Source: DATFTF01 sp963825175
GTDB lineage: Bacteria > Acidobacteriota > Thermoanaerobaculia > UBA5066 > Gp7-AA6
Length of the DNA stretch: 64,000 nt
Direction: 5' to 3'
Assembly: GCA_963825175.1 (NCBI GenBank)
Contig: CAWGSA010000001.1
Coordinates: 930,001-994,000, forward strand
A program made the position numbers and the translations under genes. The notes beneath the pieces were generated by a model that saw only the letters and a list, made by a program, of their open reading frames with translations, had not been told where the DNA came from and did no database searches. Of the stretch, positions 9,082 through 17,960 are shown piece after piece. The first letter of the stretch is position 1. Every line of letters begins with the position of its first letter.

Positions 9082-11235
9082 ATGCGCCTGCCGAAGTCCG
9101 TTGTCGCAGTCTCGCTCACGCTTCTCGTCTGGCCGCTCGCGGCTCGGGGAGGAGACAAACCGAAACAGGAACAGGCCGACACCACGGTGCGCGAGGAAGC
9201 CCGCGTCACCGTCGTCGAAGTGCCCGTCAACGTCCTCGACCGCCGCGGCAATCCCGTGGACAACCTCAAGGCCGAGGACTTCGAGGTCTACGACGACGGA
9301 AAGAAGCAGCCCATCACCGGGTTCGAAGTCATCGACCAGCGCCAGCCCCTTCCGGCGCCGGCCCCCGACGAGCCCCCGGTCAATCCGGCGGCCCGGCGAC
9401 ACTTCGTCCTGGTCTTCGATCAGAGCTTCAGCTCGCCCCACGGGATCGCCATCGCCAAGAAGGCGGCCCGCGACTTCGTGGTGACCCGGATGAAGGAATT
9501 GGACGAGGCCGCGATCGTCACTTACTCAGTCGAGCGCGGCATGCGTTTGCTCGTGAGCTTCACCGAAGATCGAACGCAGCTGGCCGCGGCGGTCGACTCC
9601 ATCGGTTTTCCGACGCTGGCCGAGCGTGCCTCCGATCCCCTCGGATTCGTTCTGCTGCCACCCTCCTTCTCCAACGACTCCGGGTTCTTCAACGTCAACA
9701 ACCTTGGTCCCCGCGGCGCCGGCAACGACGCGGTCATGGACGAAGCGCTGGAGAACATGCAGGTCCTGCGGGGGCGCAACCTCCGCCAGGTCTATCGGGA
9801 ACGGGTGATGCGGTTCCTCGACGCCTTCGGAAAGATGGCTCGCGCCCTCGACGCCGTCCAGGGAAGAAAGCACATCCTGCTCCTCTCGGAAGGCTTCGAC
9901 AGCCAGGAGCTGTCCGGCTCCGCGTCGGGCGGAGCGCAGCAGGCGGAGTGGATCGTCAACGGCGAATCGTGGAAGTTCGACTCGGATTCGCGCTGGGGCA
10001 ACTCCCAGTTGAAAACCTTGATGGACCGGGACCTGGCGCTCTTCAACAAGTCCGACTGCATCATTCACTCCATCGATATCGGCGGACTGAAGGCGCTTTC
10101 CGACGTGACCGGCGGCGCGCAGACCGTGGTCAACGGAGAGGATTCGCTCTACTACGTGGCCGAGGAGACCGGCGGCGAGTTCCTCCACAACTCCAACGAC
10201 CTCTCCAATTCTTTTGAGAAGCTGCTCGATCGGACCGGCCTCATCTACGTCCTCGCGTTCCAGCCGGTGCGGGTGCCGGAGAACGGCAAATTCCACGTGC
10301 TCAAGGTCAAGGTCAAGAACAGTTCGTGGCATGTCTCGGCCCGATCGGGCTACTACGAGCCCAAGTCGGAGAAGACGCTCTCGCCGATCGAGCGCAAGCT
10401 GGCTCTGTCCTCGGCCATCGCCTCGGCGTTACCCAAGACCGACGTCCCGTCGTGGGTGCTCGCGGCTCCCGTGCCGACCGACCACGAGGCTTCGCGCGTC
10501 GCGGTCGTCGTGGAGGTTCCCGGGGACCGCCTTCTGACCGGACACTCGGATCCAAAGATGGATGTCGACCTCTTCGTGTACGCGATCGACAAGAAGGGCC
10601 AGACCCGCGACTACCTCTATCAGCCGGTGACGATCGATCTCAAAGTGGCGGAAGAGAATCTCGCTCGAAACGGGATCAAGTATTACGGGCAGCTCAATCT
10701 GCCGCCCGGCGACTACACGCTGCGCACGCTCGTCCGGGACAATGAAACGGGCCGTTACGGAGTCAGCATCACTCCGCTGAAGGTGCCCCGGCCATCCGAT
10801 CCGATGGCCCTGCCTCCGCTCTTCGTCGACTCGGGAAAGAACTGGATTCTGGTGAAAGCGAAATCGTTCCACAAGACCGAAGATCCCGGTGAATATCCCT
10901 TCGCCTTCTCCGGTCAGTCCTTCGTTCCCTCGGCTCTCGCGGACCTGCGAAACGGCGCGAAGAGCCGTGTCTGCGTGATCGCGTACAACTTTCCCGAGGA
11001 CGGGGCGGCGCTCGAGTACTCCGGGCGTGCGGTCGGCGTGGACGGGAAAGCGCACGGACGCGTTCAGTTGAAGCTCTTGGGCGCTTCCGACGCGGAAAAC
11101 GCCGGCGCACGCAAGCTGATGCTCGAGTTCCAGCCCAACGGCCTCGATCCCGGCCGGTACGCGCTCTCGGTCAAGGTGAGAGACCCCAAGACCGGTAAAT
11201 CGACGGAGAGTTCGTTCCCGTTCGACATGCAATAA
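9082..11235 (+). CDS. VWFA-related Acidobacterial-domain secreted protein
   Basis: This is a 717-aa exported protein. It has a signal peptide (residues 1-22, cleavage near AARG) and a short beta domain (about 40-85) with NVLDRRGNPVDNLKAEDFEV, typical of the VWFA-related Acidobacterial family (TIGR03436-like). A von Willebrand A domain follows, with the MIDAS motif DQSFS (Asp113, Ser115, Ser117). The region from about 410 to the end is beta-rich and resembles the family's conserved C-terminal part. A strong Shine-Dalgarno GGAGG at 9071-9075 supports the ATG at 9082. Such proteins bind divalent metal and usually protein partners, but the ligand here is unknown. It stands alone after the lipoprotein cluster and ends at a spacer filled with two copies of the 150-bp repeat. 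Confidence 0.9.
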   Translation: MRLPKSVVAVSLTLLVWPLAARGGDKPKQEQADTTVREEARVTVVEVPVNVLDRRGNPVDNLKAEDFEVYDDGKKQPITGFEVIDQRQPLPAPAPDEPPVNPAARRHFVLVFDQSFSSPHGIAIAKKAARDFVVTRMKELDEAAIVTYSVERGMRLLVSFTEDRTQLAAAVDSIGFPTLAERASDPLGFVLLPPSFSNDSGFFNVNNLGPRGAGNDAVMDEALENMQVLRGRNLRQVYRERVMRFLDAFGKMARALDAVQGRKHILLLSEGFDSQELSGSASGGAQQAEWIVNGESWKFDSDSRWGNSQLKTLMDRDLALFNKSDCIIHSIDIGGLKALSDVTGGAQTVVNGEDSLYYVAEETGGEFLHNSNDLSNSFEKLLDRTGLIYVLAFQPVRVPENGKFHVLKVKVKNSSWHVSARSGYYEPKSEKTLSPIERKLALSSAIASALPKTDVPSWVLAAPVPTDHEASRVAVVVEVPGDRLLTGHSDPKMDVDLFVYAIDKKGQTRDYLYQPVTIDLKVAEENLARNGIKYYGQLNLPPGDYTLRTLVRDNETGRYGVSITPLKVPRPSDPMALPPLFVDSGKNWILVKAKSFHKTEDPGEYPFAFSGQSFVPSALADLRNGAKSRVCVIAYNFPEDGAALEYSGRAVGVDGKAHGRVQLKLLGASDAENAGARKLMLEFQPNGLDPGRYALSVKVRDPKTGKSTESSFPFDMQ

Positions 11236-11240
11236 AGACG

Positions 11241-11395
11241 TCGCCGGAGCTGCGCTTCGGGATCTGCGCCCTGACGGGCGCACCGGACCGCGGCTCGCCT
11301 GATGGCTCGACCGCGGTCCTGATCCCGAGAGCTCCGCTCCGTCTCCCGCAACGCGAGTCGTTTCGCGAATCCAGTTCGCGAAACTTGGTCGCGCC
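11241..11395 (-). repeat. 150-bp structured repeat, diverged copy E1 (reverse)
   Basis: This segment aligns with the reverse orientation of the repeat. It shows, in order, GCTTCGGGATCTGCGCC, GGCGCACCGG, a GGCTCGACCGCGG block and TGATCCCGAGAGC, matching the order at 53912-54065. The end that should carry the GC hairpin holds instead a perfect 10-bp inverted repeat, GTTTCGCGAA / TTCGCGAAAC (11360-11384). This is the most diverged copy and faces copy E2 in the same 428-bp spacer. The rest of the spacer (11396-11504) shows no gene. Confidence 0.6.
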
Positions 11396-11504
11396 GCGAG
11401 GGGGCACGAGGGAACCGAAGCGCGGGCCGCGACAAGCCTCCCCTACACGATCTTTGGCATTCGTGCCGTAGGGGCAGCCCTTGTGGCCTCCCGCTCTTAG
11501 CCCC

Positions 11505-11663
11505 CGTCCGCAGCGCGCGAAGCTCCCGCAGTAACCAAGGGAGGAGTCGCGCGCCGCGGGGAGCCGGAGCGCAGGCAAAGGGTCAGGCCGGCGGTCGAGG
11601 CCCTTTGGCCGAGCCGCGGCCGGTGCGCCAAAGGCGCAGACCCTTCCCGAAGCGGAGGCGACG
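11505..11663 (+). repeat. 150-bp structured repeat, copy E2
   Basis: Forward copy with AGCGCGCGAAGCTCCCGC, then GGAGTCGCGCGCCGCGGGGA, GGTCAGGCCGGCGGTCGAGG, the small hairpin GTGCGCCAAAGGCGCA, and the end block AGCGGAGGCGACG. It lies directly against the TAA of the minus-strand lipoprotein gene, so it forms the 3' flank of both convergent genes. Confidence 0.75.
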
Positions 11664-12029
11664 TTAGGGGATGGGCCGGATCTCCCTCAAACGGTCGTCG
11701 GCAAGGACGAGCTGGACGTGGGTGCCTTCGATGAAGCGCTGATACTGGGCGCGGGTGACGGGAAAGCGGAAGTGGGCGGTCGCCCCCCCGTCCTGGGCTT
11801 CGAAGTCGAGGTAGTAGGTCCCGGAGCTTCCGAAGCTCGTTCCGCCGCTGCCGGGCGGATCGAACGTCCGATCCACGACGACGGCCTCGAGGGTCCGGAA
11901 TCCCTTGCCGGCCTGCGATCCGCTCGACGGATTGGGCTTGGAGGAAGCACACGAGACCAGATCGAGACTCAGGACCGCCGAAAGGACGGCCGCCGCGGCG
12001 CGTGTCGCCGCCTTCCCGCTCCCGCTCAT
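11664..12029 (-). CDS. small lipoprotein, hypothetical
   Basis: This is a 121-aa protein. It has a basic start (MSGSGKAATR), a hydrophobic stretch and a possible lipobox LVSC (Cys27), so it is probably a lipid-anchored envelope protein. The mature part (about 45-121) is a compact beta-rich domain that includes VVVDRTFDPPGSGGTSF and YYLDFEAQDGG. No family was recognised. The ATG overlaps the stop of the upstream 67-aa gene (ATGA), so the two are coupled. Its stop abuts repeat copy E2. Confidence 0.75.
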   Translation of the reverse strand: MSGSGKAATRAAAAVLSAVLSLDLVSCASSKPNPSSGSQAGKGFRTLEAVVVDRTFDPPGSGGTSFGSSGTYYLDFEAQDGGATAHFRFPVTRAQYQRFIEGTHVQLVLADDRLREIRPIP

Positions 12030-12229
12030 TTCCGTTCTCCCGTCAGCCGTTCGATCTCTTCCCGGGCCCGGTCCACGATGCCGCGCGTCGAGCGGAGAAG
12101 CTCGGCGGTCAGCGAGCGCCCCTCCCGAAACATCGTCCTGCCGAGGGCGGAGAAGGACTGTCCCAGCTGCCGCAGCTCTTCGGCCACGTCCGTGCCGGGC
12201 TGGGGCGGGGGTTTTTCCGTTGGCTCCAT
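12026..12229 (-). CDS. small hypothetical coiled-coil-like protein (67 aa)
   Basis: This is a short cytoplasmic protein: a Pro-rich start (MEPTEKPPPQPGTD) followed by a long amphipathic helix with regular charged residues (VAEELRQLGQSFSALGRTMF, then STRGIVDRAREEIERL). Its pattern resembles the small helical proteins that accompany phasin-like or DUF-type envelope genes, but no family is claimed. It is supported by a good Shine-Dalgarno (AGAGGTG) just upstream of the ATG and by coupling to the downstream lipoprotein. It follows the amidohydrolase by 35 bp and may form one operon with it. Confidence 0.65.
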   Translation of the reverse strand: MEPTEKPPPQPGTDVAEELRQLGQSFSALGRTMFREGRSLTAELLRSTRGIVDRAREEIERLTGERK

Positions 12230-12264
12230 GTTGCACCTCTCTGCGCAGAGACCTTGCAAGACCT

Positions 12265-13614
12265 CTACCGGATTCTCTTGCCGTTCTTGATGACCACGTC
12301 GACGCGCTGCAGGAGATCGATGTCGGTGAGGACGTCGCCGCGCACCGCGATGACATCGGCGTAGCGGCCGGGCGCGAGCGTGCCGAGGTCCTTCTCGCGC
12401 TTCAACCACGCCGCGGGCCACCGCGTCGCCCCGGAGATCGCCTGCATCGGGGGCACGCCCAGCCGGACCCAGGTTGCCAGCTCCCGCCAGGTGGAGTCGG
12501 TGTGGAAGTTTCCGGGCACTCCCGAATCGGTGCCGACCAGGAGGGTGACGCCGGTCTCGCGCAGCTGCTGAAACTTGTGAGCGAGCGTCGGGATCCGGCG
12601 GCGCACGAGCTGGAAATAGGAAAGGCTCGAGACGTTCACCAGCGATTGACGGATGTCGCGCACGACGTCCTCGGCCAGCCCTTCCTGCCAGCGTGGATCG
12701 TTGAGCCGCTCGGGAAACGTGTCCGCGGTGTACTGGGCCAGGAAGAGGCCCTCGACCGTCGGACACCAGGCCAGGGACTGGTTGCGCTTGCGGATCCCCT
12801 GAAGGATGTCCTCGGGGTACCCCGGCTCGGTCCCCAGGCCGGTGTGCTCGAAGCAGTCGACACCGTATTTCAAGCCGATGCGAATCTCGTCCTCCCGATG
12901 GGCATGGGCGACGACGGGCCTGCCCGCCTTGTGCGCGGTCTCGATGACTGCCTGGACCTCCTCCTCGGTCATCTGGTCCTGATCGATCAACTTGACGACG
13001 TCGACGCCGGCGTCGACGACCTTCTGAACCTTGGCCCGGGCGTCCGCCGGCCCGTTGACGCCCCACCGGTATTCCTTCTCCCGCTCGGTGTACGACTTGT
13101 GCTGGATGAAAGGGCCGGAGACGAAGAGCCGCGGCCCGGGGATCTCTCCGCGATTGATCCGGTTCCGAACATCGAGCACGTCCTCCAGCGGCGCGCCCAG
13201 CTCGCGGCCGAACGTCACCCCGCTCTGGAGCAACTGCCGCGCCGCGGCCGGCATGATTTCCTTGCGGAAACGGGAGCGGTAGGTCAGGTCCCAGTGCTCG
13301 TAGTCGCCGTGGCCGAGGATCATCAGATGAACGTGCATATCGGCCAGGCCTGGCAGCACGCTCATTCCCCGGGTGTCGATCGTGGGGATCCCGGCGGGAA
13401 CCACGATCTGCGAGTGCGGCCCGACCGCCACGATCCGTTCGCCTGCGATCAGGACCACGCCGTCATCGATCGGCGTTCCCTCGTAGCCGTCGATGATGCG
13501 TCCGCCCACCAGCGCGAGAGTCGGTCGCGCCGCCGTCTCCTCCGCCGAGAGCGCCGCCGCACCGAGCGACGCCAGGACCACCGTGACGAGCAGCCGAGAA
13601 GCGATCGCCCGCAT
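12265..13614 (-). CDS. secreted amidohydrolase (metal-dependent, imidazolonepropionase/prolidase-like)
   Basis: This is a 449-aa amidohydrolase-superfamily enzyme with a signal peptide (1-23, ending ALSA). Metal ligands are visible: HVH (His94, His96) after VLPGLADM, the VVKLIDQDQM strand in the position of the bridging Lys, HAHRED, CFEHTG, and the late Asp in LVGTDSG. These are standard for binuclear-zinc hydrolases acting on peptide, lactam or imide bonds. The start is ATG at 13612-13614, preceded on the minus strand by GGAGG with normal spacing. Periplasmic location suggests nutrient or peptide turnover. The exact substrate cannot be predicted. It is divergent from the DapB-like gene. Confidence 0.85.
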   Translation of the reverse strand: MRAIASRLLVTVVLASLGAAALSAEETAARPTLALVGGRIIDGYEGTPIDDGVVLIAGERIVAVGPHSQIVVPAGIPTIDTRGMSVLPGLADMHVHLMILGHGDYEHWDLTYRSRFRKEIMPAAARQLLQSGVTFGRELGAPLEDVLDVRNRINRGEIPGPRLFVSGPFIQHKSYTEREKEYRWGVNGPADARAKVQKVVDAGVDVVKLIDQDQMTEEEVQAVIETAHKAGRPVVAHAHREDEIRIGLKYGVDCFEHTGLGTEPGYPEDILQGIRKRNQSLAWCPTVEGLFLAQYTADTFPERLNDPRWQEGLAEDVVRDIRQSLVNVSSLSYFQLVRRRIPTLAHKFQQLRETGVTLLVGTDSGVPGNFHTDSTWRELATWVRLGVPPMQAISGATRWPAAWLKREKDLGTLAPGRYADVIAVRGDVLTDIDLLQRVDVVIKNGKRIR

Positions 13615-13655
13615 CTTTTCGGTACCTCCGTTGGCGTATATGCTAAACGGGAAAC

Positions 13656-13691
13656 GGCGTGAGAGGTGAAGCGTGAGGCGTGAGGCGTAAG
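13656..13691. repeat. heptad array (GTGAGGC type)
   Basis: Tandem 7-bp units, variants of GTGAGGC / GTAAGGC, in the divergent spacer between the amidohydrolase and the DapB-like gene. The array ends just before the latter's Shine-Dalgarno (AGGGG). Confidence 0.8.
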
Positions 13692-13699
13692 ACCAGGGG

Positions 13700-14728
13700 A
13701 TGACCAAAGAGCCGTTTCGCGCGCGGGTCGCGCTGGTCGGACTGGGGCCGATCGGCATCGAGGTGGGCAAGGCCCTGGCCGTTCGCGAGTCGGTCGAGTT
13801 TCTCGGCGCGGCGGATCCGAACCCCGAGATCGCCGGCAAGCGCCTGGCGGATCTTCTCCCGATCGCCGGAAGCGCCGGCGCGCTGCGGGTCGACGGTTCG
13901 GCCCGGGAGCTGTACGAGCGGTCGGCCGCATCGCGGCAGAAGCACGACGTCGTCGTGCTGTGCACCGGCTCGCGTCTGGAGTCGGTGACGCCGCAAATCG
14001 AAGAGGCGATCGAGGCCGGGTTTCACGTGGTCTCCACCTGCGAAGAGCTCTCGTACCCGGAGCTCAAGCACGCCGTCCTCGCGCACCGGATCCATCAGAA
14101 GGCGTCGGCCAGAGGCGTGGCGGTGCTGGGAACGGGCGTCAACCCGGGTCTGGTCATGGACCGGCTGGCGCTCGTGGCCGCCGGGGCCTGCGTGCGGGTC
14201 GAGAAGGTGGCCGTCACCCGCGTGGTCGACGCGGCCAAGCGGCGCGGCCCGCTGCGCGCCAAGGTCGGCGCCGGATTGACGCGCCAGGATTTCGACAAAG
14301 GGGTTGCCGACCACCGTCTGGGGCACGTCGGGCTCTCGGAGTCGGCGGCGATCATCGCGCTGGGGCTGGGCCTGCCCATCGACGAAATCACCGAGACGAT
14401 CGAGCCGGTCATCGCGACCCATGACACCGACGGCATCCCCAAAGGGCACGTGCTCGGACTTCACCAGATCGCCCTGGTCCAGGCCGGAGACGAGGCGAGA
14501 GTCGTCCTCGACCTGACCATGGCGGTCGGCGTCGCCGAGCCGGCCGACTCGATCGATATCGAGGGCGATCCCCCCGTCCACCTCAAGGTGACCGGGGGGT
14601 TCCACGGCGATCGGGCCACCGTCGGCTGCGTCGTCAACGCCATCCCGTTCCTGGTCGCGGCCACTCCCGGCCTGCACAAGGTCGTCACCCTGCCTCTCTT
14701 CGGGCTCTTCCCAGAGCCGACCGCGTAG
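13700..14728 (+). CDS. DapB-like NAD(P)-binding dehydrogenase (2,4-diaminopentanoate dehydrogenase-like)
   Basis: This is a 342-aa protein. It has an N-terminal Rossmann fold (ALVGLGPIGIEVGKAL, a GxGxxG variant, about 10-26), an acidic end of strand 2 (AADPNPE) and a second conserved stretch VVSTCEELSYPELK. The C-terminal catalytic half contains GTGVNPGLVMDRL. This layout fits the dihydrodipicolinate-reductase-like family that includes 2,4-diaminopentanoate dehydrogenase. The latter oxidatively deaminates a diamino acid, but a different oxo-acid or imine substrate is possible. It precedes the SRPBCC gene by 20 bp in the same direction. No other lysine or ornithine pathway genes are nearby, so the pathway role is open. 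Confidence 0.7.
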   Translation: MTKEPFRARVALVGLGPIGIEVGKALAVRESVEFLGAADPNPEIAGKRLADLLPIAGSAGALRVDGSARELYERSAASRQKHDVVVLCTGSRLESVTPQIEEAIEAGFHVVSTCEELSYPELKHAVLAHRIHQKASARGVAVLGTGVNPGLVMDRLALVAAGACVRVEKVAVTRVVDAAKRRGPLRAKVGAGLTRQDFDKGVADHRLGHVGLSESAAIIALGLGLPIDEITETIEPVIATHDTDGIPKGHVLGLHQIALVQAGDEARVVLDLTMAVGVAEPADSIDIEGDPPVHLKVTGGFHGDRATVGCVVNAIPFLVAATPGLHKVVTLPLFGLFPEPTA

Positions 14729-14748
14729 GGTCCTCCTCCCGACGCTCG

Positions 14749-15231
14749 ATGCACGTTCTCGAGCGCACCCAGTCGATCGGCGCGCCGATCTCCGAGGTCT
14801 TCGCGTTCTTCTCCCAGCCGGCCAATCTCGGGCGCCTGACTCCTCCGTGGCTGAACTTTCGCATTCACGGCAATTCCCCCCAGGCCCTCGCGCCGGGCGC
14901 GCGCATCGAGTATCGGATCCGCTGGCTCGCCTTGACCCTGCGGTGGGTCACGCGCATCAGCCGGTGGAGCCCGCCCGTCGAGTTTCAAGATGTCCAGGAG
15001 AAGGGTCCTTACCGGACCTGGCGGCACACGCACCGGTTCGACCCGGCCACGGGCGGGGGCGTGGTGATCCGCGACCGGGTGGAGTACGAGCTCCCGCTCG
15101 GAATTCTGGGCCGCCTGGCGCACCGACTCGTCGTGCGCCGGCAGCTGGAGGCGGTCTTCGATTACCGCGCGGCAGCGGTCACCCGCCTCTTCGCTCCGCC
15201 GGAGTCCGCGGCGCCGGAGGTCCGGCCGTGA
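14749..15231 (+). CDS. SRPBCC-family (START-like) ligand-binding protein
   Basis: This is a 160-aa protein that fits one SRPBCC helix-grip domain. It begins VLERTQSIGAPISEVFAFFS, the usual first strand and helix, and the middle has PPWLNFRIHG and a YRTWRHTHRFDP stretch. It ends with a long helix around the RLAHRLVVRRQLEAVFDYR region. This subfamily is often annotated as cyclase/dehydrase or CDP-paratose-epimerase-like without proven activity. It lies between the DapB-like gene and the exonuclease/ligase pair, with a 16-bp AT-rich motif 17 bp past its stop. It probably binds a hydrophobic ligand; no specific role can be given. Confidence 0.8.
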   Translation: MHVLERTQSIGAPISEVFAFFSQPANLGRLTPPWLNFRIHGNSPQALAPGARIEYRIRWLALTLRWVTRISRWSPPVEFQDVQEKGPYRTWRHTHRFDPATGGGVVIRDRVEYELPLGILGRLAHRLVVRRQLEAVFDYRAAAVTRLFAPPESAAPEVRP

Positions 15232-15248
15232 TCGGCGGATGCCGGGGC

Positions 15249-15264
15249 ACAATCTTTATATTGT
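15249..15264 (+). promoter_or_regulatory. 16-bp AT-rich near-palindromic motif, copy 1
   Basis: The sequence is ACAATCTTTATATTGT. It starts 18 bp after the SRPBCC stop and lies 33 bp before the exonuclease start. It matches the copies at 32028 and 36939 at 15 of 16 positions. The arms ACAAT/ATTGT are inverted, as in an operator. Confidence 0.6.
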
Positions 15265-15297
15265 TGACAGCGGCAGAGACGACGGCGTGACGGCGTC

Positions 15298-16302
15298 ATG
15301 AGCGACTGGCTCGCACCGTTGCTGGAAGCGCGCCCCGAAGGGCTCTTCGCCCCGGCGTTCGAGGCCTACCTCGATCCTGCGACCGCGGCGCCCCGGGCCA
15401 TCCTCTCGCACGCCCACTCCGATCACGCCGCGGCGGGCCATGGCGAAGTGTGGGCGACGCCCGAGACGATCGCCCTGTACCGCCGCCGGAATCCCGAATG
15501 GGCGGGAGAGGCGCATCCGATCGCGTTCGGGGACCGGGCCGAGGAACGCGGCACGGTGCTCGAGGCCTTTCCATCGGGGCACATCCTGGGCTCCGCGCAG
15601 TGGCGATTCTCCGACGGCGGCTCTTCCCTCCTCTCCACCGGCGATTTCAAGCGCCGGGGCGGGCGCACGACCCGGGCCGGGGAGGCGCCGCGCGCGCGTG
15701 TTCTCCTGATGGAGTCGACCTTCGGTCTGCCGGTCTTTCGTTTTCCTCCCCGCGAGCAGGTCGAGGCCCGGCTCGCCGCAGCCTGCCGCGACGCCATCGC
15801 CGGCGGCCAGACGCCGGTGGTGCTCGCGTACGCCCTGGGAAAGGCGCAGGAGGCGGCCCTCGTCCTGGCCGACGCGGGGATTCCCGTCGTGCTCCACGGC
15901 GCGGCGTGGAAAGTCCTTGCTGAGTACGAGGCCGCGGGTTTCGTCTTTCCGCGAACGCGCCCCTACGAGGTCGGACCGGCCGAGCCGGGCGAGGCCCTGA
16001 TCGTGCCGCCGCGCTGCGCCCGGTCGCCGATCGTGCAGAACGTGAAGCGCCGCAGGGTGATCTACCTGTCCGGATGGGCGGTGCGCTCTGCGGCGCGCGC
16101 CGACTTCGACGCCGACGTCCTCCTTCCCTTCTCGGACCACGCCGATTTCGGCGAGCTCCTCGAGCACGTCGCCGACGTCGGCCCGGAACGGGTCGTCGCG
16201 CACCACGGATTCGCCGATGAGTTCGCACGGATCCTGGCCAAGCGTTCCGTGGCGGCGCAGGCGCTCGCCCACGGCGCCGAGCGGGCGGTGGAGGACGCGT
16301 GA
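15298..16302 (+). CDS. DNA ligase-associated MBL-fold exonuclease
   Basis: This is a 334-aa metallo-beta-lactamase-fold nuclease of the ligase-associated exonuclease family. The zinc motif HAHSDH (38-43) is present, followed by SGHILGSAQW, STGDFKRR and MESTFGLPVF, and a C-terminal LPFSDHADF with a late His (VAHHGF). The same layout occurs in beta-CASP RNA/DNA nucleases. It overlaps the ATP-dependent ligase start (GTGA), the usual arrangement for this family. In many bacteria the set also contains an Lhr-type DEXH helicase and a metallophosphoesterase. Neither is present here, so the role in DNA end repair is inferred from the pair alone. Confidence 0.88.
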   Translation: MSDWLAPLLEARPEGLFAPAFEAYLDPATAAPRAILSHAHSDHAAAGHGEVWATPETIALYRRRNPEWAGEAHPIAFGDRAEERGTVLEAFPSGHILGSAQWRFSDGGSSLLSTGDFKRRGGRTTRAGEAPRARVLLMESTFGLPVFRFPPREQVEARLAAACRDAIAGGQTPVVLAYALGKAQEAALVLADAGIPVVLHGAAWKVLAEYEAAGFVFPRTRPYEVGPAEPGEALIVPPRCARSPIVQNVKRRRVIYLSGWAVRSAARADFDADVLLPFSDHADFGELLEHVADVGPERVVAHHGFADEFARILAKRSVAAQALAHGAERAVEDA

Positions 16303-17909
16303 CGGCTTACCGCTCGATCGCCGAGGCCCTGGAGGCGGTCTCCGAAGCGCGCGGCAGGCTCGCCAAGATCCAACGGCTCGCCGCGGCGCTCTCGGAGCTG
16401 GAGGTCGAGGAGCTCGCGGTCGGCGCGCGGCTTCTGGCGGGCTCGCCCTTCGCGCAGTGGGAGGAGACGGTCACGTCGGTGGGATGGGCGACCGCGGCGC
16501 GCGCGGCCTCCGCGGTCACGGGCTGGGATCTGGAAACGGTCGGGGCCTGCGCCGGGGCGATCGGCGATCTGGGCGAGGCGATCGCGCTGCTCTTGGAAGC
16601 CCCGCGGGGCGAGGCCCTCGCGGTCGCCGACGTGGACGCGCTCTATCGCCGGCTGGCCGGTCTGCGCAAGGCCGTCCAGAAGCAGCAGGCTCTGGAAGAG
16701 GCCCTGCGGCGGGCTTCGCCGGTCGAGGCCAAGTACCTCTTGAAGACGCTGTCCGGCGGTCTGCGCATCGGCGCCGATGTCACCACGGTCGAGGAAGCCG
16801 TGGCACAGGCCTTCGGCGCGGACCGCGAGGCCGTGGCTCGCGCGCGGCGTGACTGCGGGGACATCGGCGAAACAGCCCGAGCGGCGAAGGAAGGACAATT
16901 GGAGCGGATCGGTTTCCGGCTCTTTCATCCGGTCGGATTCATGCTCGCCTCCCCGATCGAAGAGGCCGCCGAGGTGGCCGAGGAGCTTCCCCTCTTCGTC
17001 GTCGAGGACAAGTTCGACGGGATCCGCGCTCATGCGCACAAGGAGGCCGGCCGCGTGGCGCTCTTTTCGCGCACGCTCGATGACGTGACCGCCCAATTCC
17101 CGGACGTGGCCTCCTTCCTCGCGGCGGTTCCGGGCACTTTTCTCCTGGACGGCGAGATCGTGGCCTGGTCCGGCGATCGGCCCGAGTCCTTCTTCAAGCT
17201 GCAGCGGCGGCTCGGACGCAAGTCTCCCGCGGCCGACATCCTGGCGGAGGTTCCGGCGGTCTTCATCGCATTCGACTGCCTCTTTCGCGACGGAGCGACG
17301 CTCTTCGAGACGCCCTGGACGGAGCGCCGCCGGCACCTCCAGGAGATCGGACGAAGCCTCCGCGTGTCGACGGTCTCCTCCGCCGCGTCGCCGGAGGACC
17401 TGGAGGCCCTGTTCTCGGCCGCCCGCGCGCGCGGCAACGAAGGGCTGGTTCTGAAGCTTCGGGACTCGCTGTACCAGGCGGGCAAGCGCGGACGGGCGTG
17501 GCGCAAGTGGAAGAAGGCCACCGCCACACTCGACGTCGTCGTGACGGCGGTGGAGCAGGGGCATGGCAAACGGGCCGGAATGCTCTCCGACTACACCTTC
17601 GCCGTGCGCGACGGCGAAGGTTTCCTCAACATCGGAAAGGCCTATTCCGGCCTGTCCGATGAAGAGATCCGGACGCTCGGAGCGCGCTTGCGTAAAATCA
17701 CGACCGCCCGCTACGGGCCCGTCCGCGCCGTCTCGCCCGAGGTCGTCCTCGAGGTCGCCTTCGACACCATCCAGAAGTCCGCCCGACACAAGTCCGGCTA
17801 CGCGCTGCGGTTTCCGCGAATCGTAAGACTGCGCAGCGACAAGGGTCCCGCCGACGCCAACACACTCGAGGACGTCGAGACGCTCTACGCCCGCTTGACG
17901 GGAGGCTAG
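16299..17909 (+). CDS. ATP-dependent DNA ligase
   Basis: This is a 536-aa ligase. The N-terminal alpha-helical DNA-binding domain (about 1-205) is followed by the adenylation domain with motif I EDKFDGIR (catalytic Lys238). Motif III/IIIa falls in the LLDGEIVAW and FDCLFRDG regions, motif IV in EGLVLK, and motif V in WRKWKKA. An OB-fold domain (about 405-536) closes it. It seals nicks using ATP, separately from the housekeeping NAD-dependent LigA. The start is GTG at 16299, overlapping the exonuclease stop. No LigD-type polymerase or Ku is in the window. It ends before a spacer with two partial 150-bp repeats. Confidence 0.92.
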   Translation: MTAYRSIAEALEAVSEARGRLAKIQRLAAALSELEVEELAVGARLLAGSPFAQWEETVTSVGWATAARAASAVTGWDLETVGACAGAIGDLGEAIALLLEAPRGEALAVADVDALYRRLAGLRKAVQKQQALEEALRRASPVEAKYLLKTLSGGLRIGADVTTVEEAVAQAFGADREAVARARRDCGDIGETARAAKEGQLERIGFRLFHPVGFMLASPIEEAAEVAEELPLFVVEDKFDGIRAHAHKEAGRVALFSRTLDDVTAQFPDVASFLAAVPGTFLLDGEIVAWSGDRPESFFKLQRRLGRKSPAADILAEVPAVFIAFDCLFRDGATLFETPWTERRRHLQEIGRSLRVSTVSSAASPEDLEALFSAARARGNEGLVLKLRDSLYQAGKRGRAWRKWKKATATLDVVVTAVEQGHGKRAGMLSDYTFAVRDGEGFLNIGKAYSGLSDEEIRTLGARLRKITTARYGPVRAVSPEVVLEVAFDTIQKSARHKSGYALRFPRIVRLRSDKGPADANTLEDVETLYARLTGG

Positions 17910-17960
17910 GACCAGACGCGCAGTCGAGGCTGACAAGCCAAATCGGAACCTTTCAGCAAC

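Noticed and set aside
11905..13662. 585-aa plus-strand frame opposite the amidohydrolase
   Set aside because: The minus strand has all metal-ligand motifs and a signal peptide; the plus frame has none.
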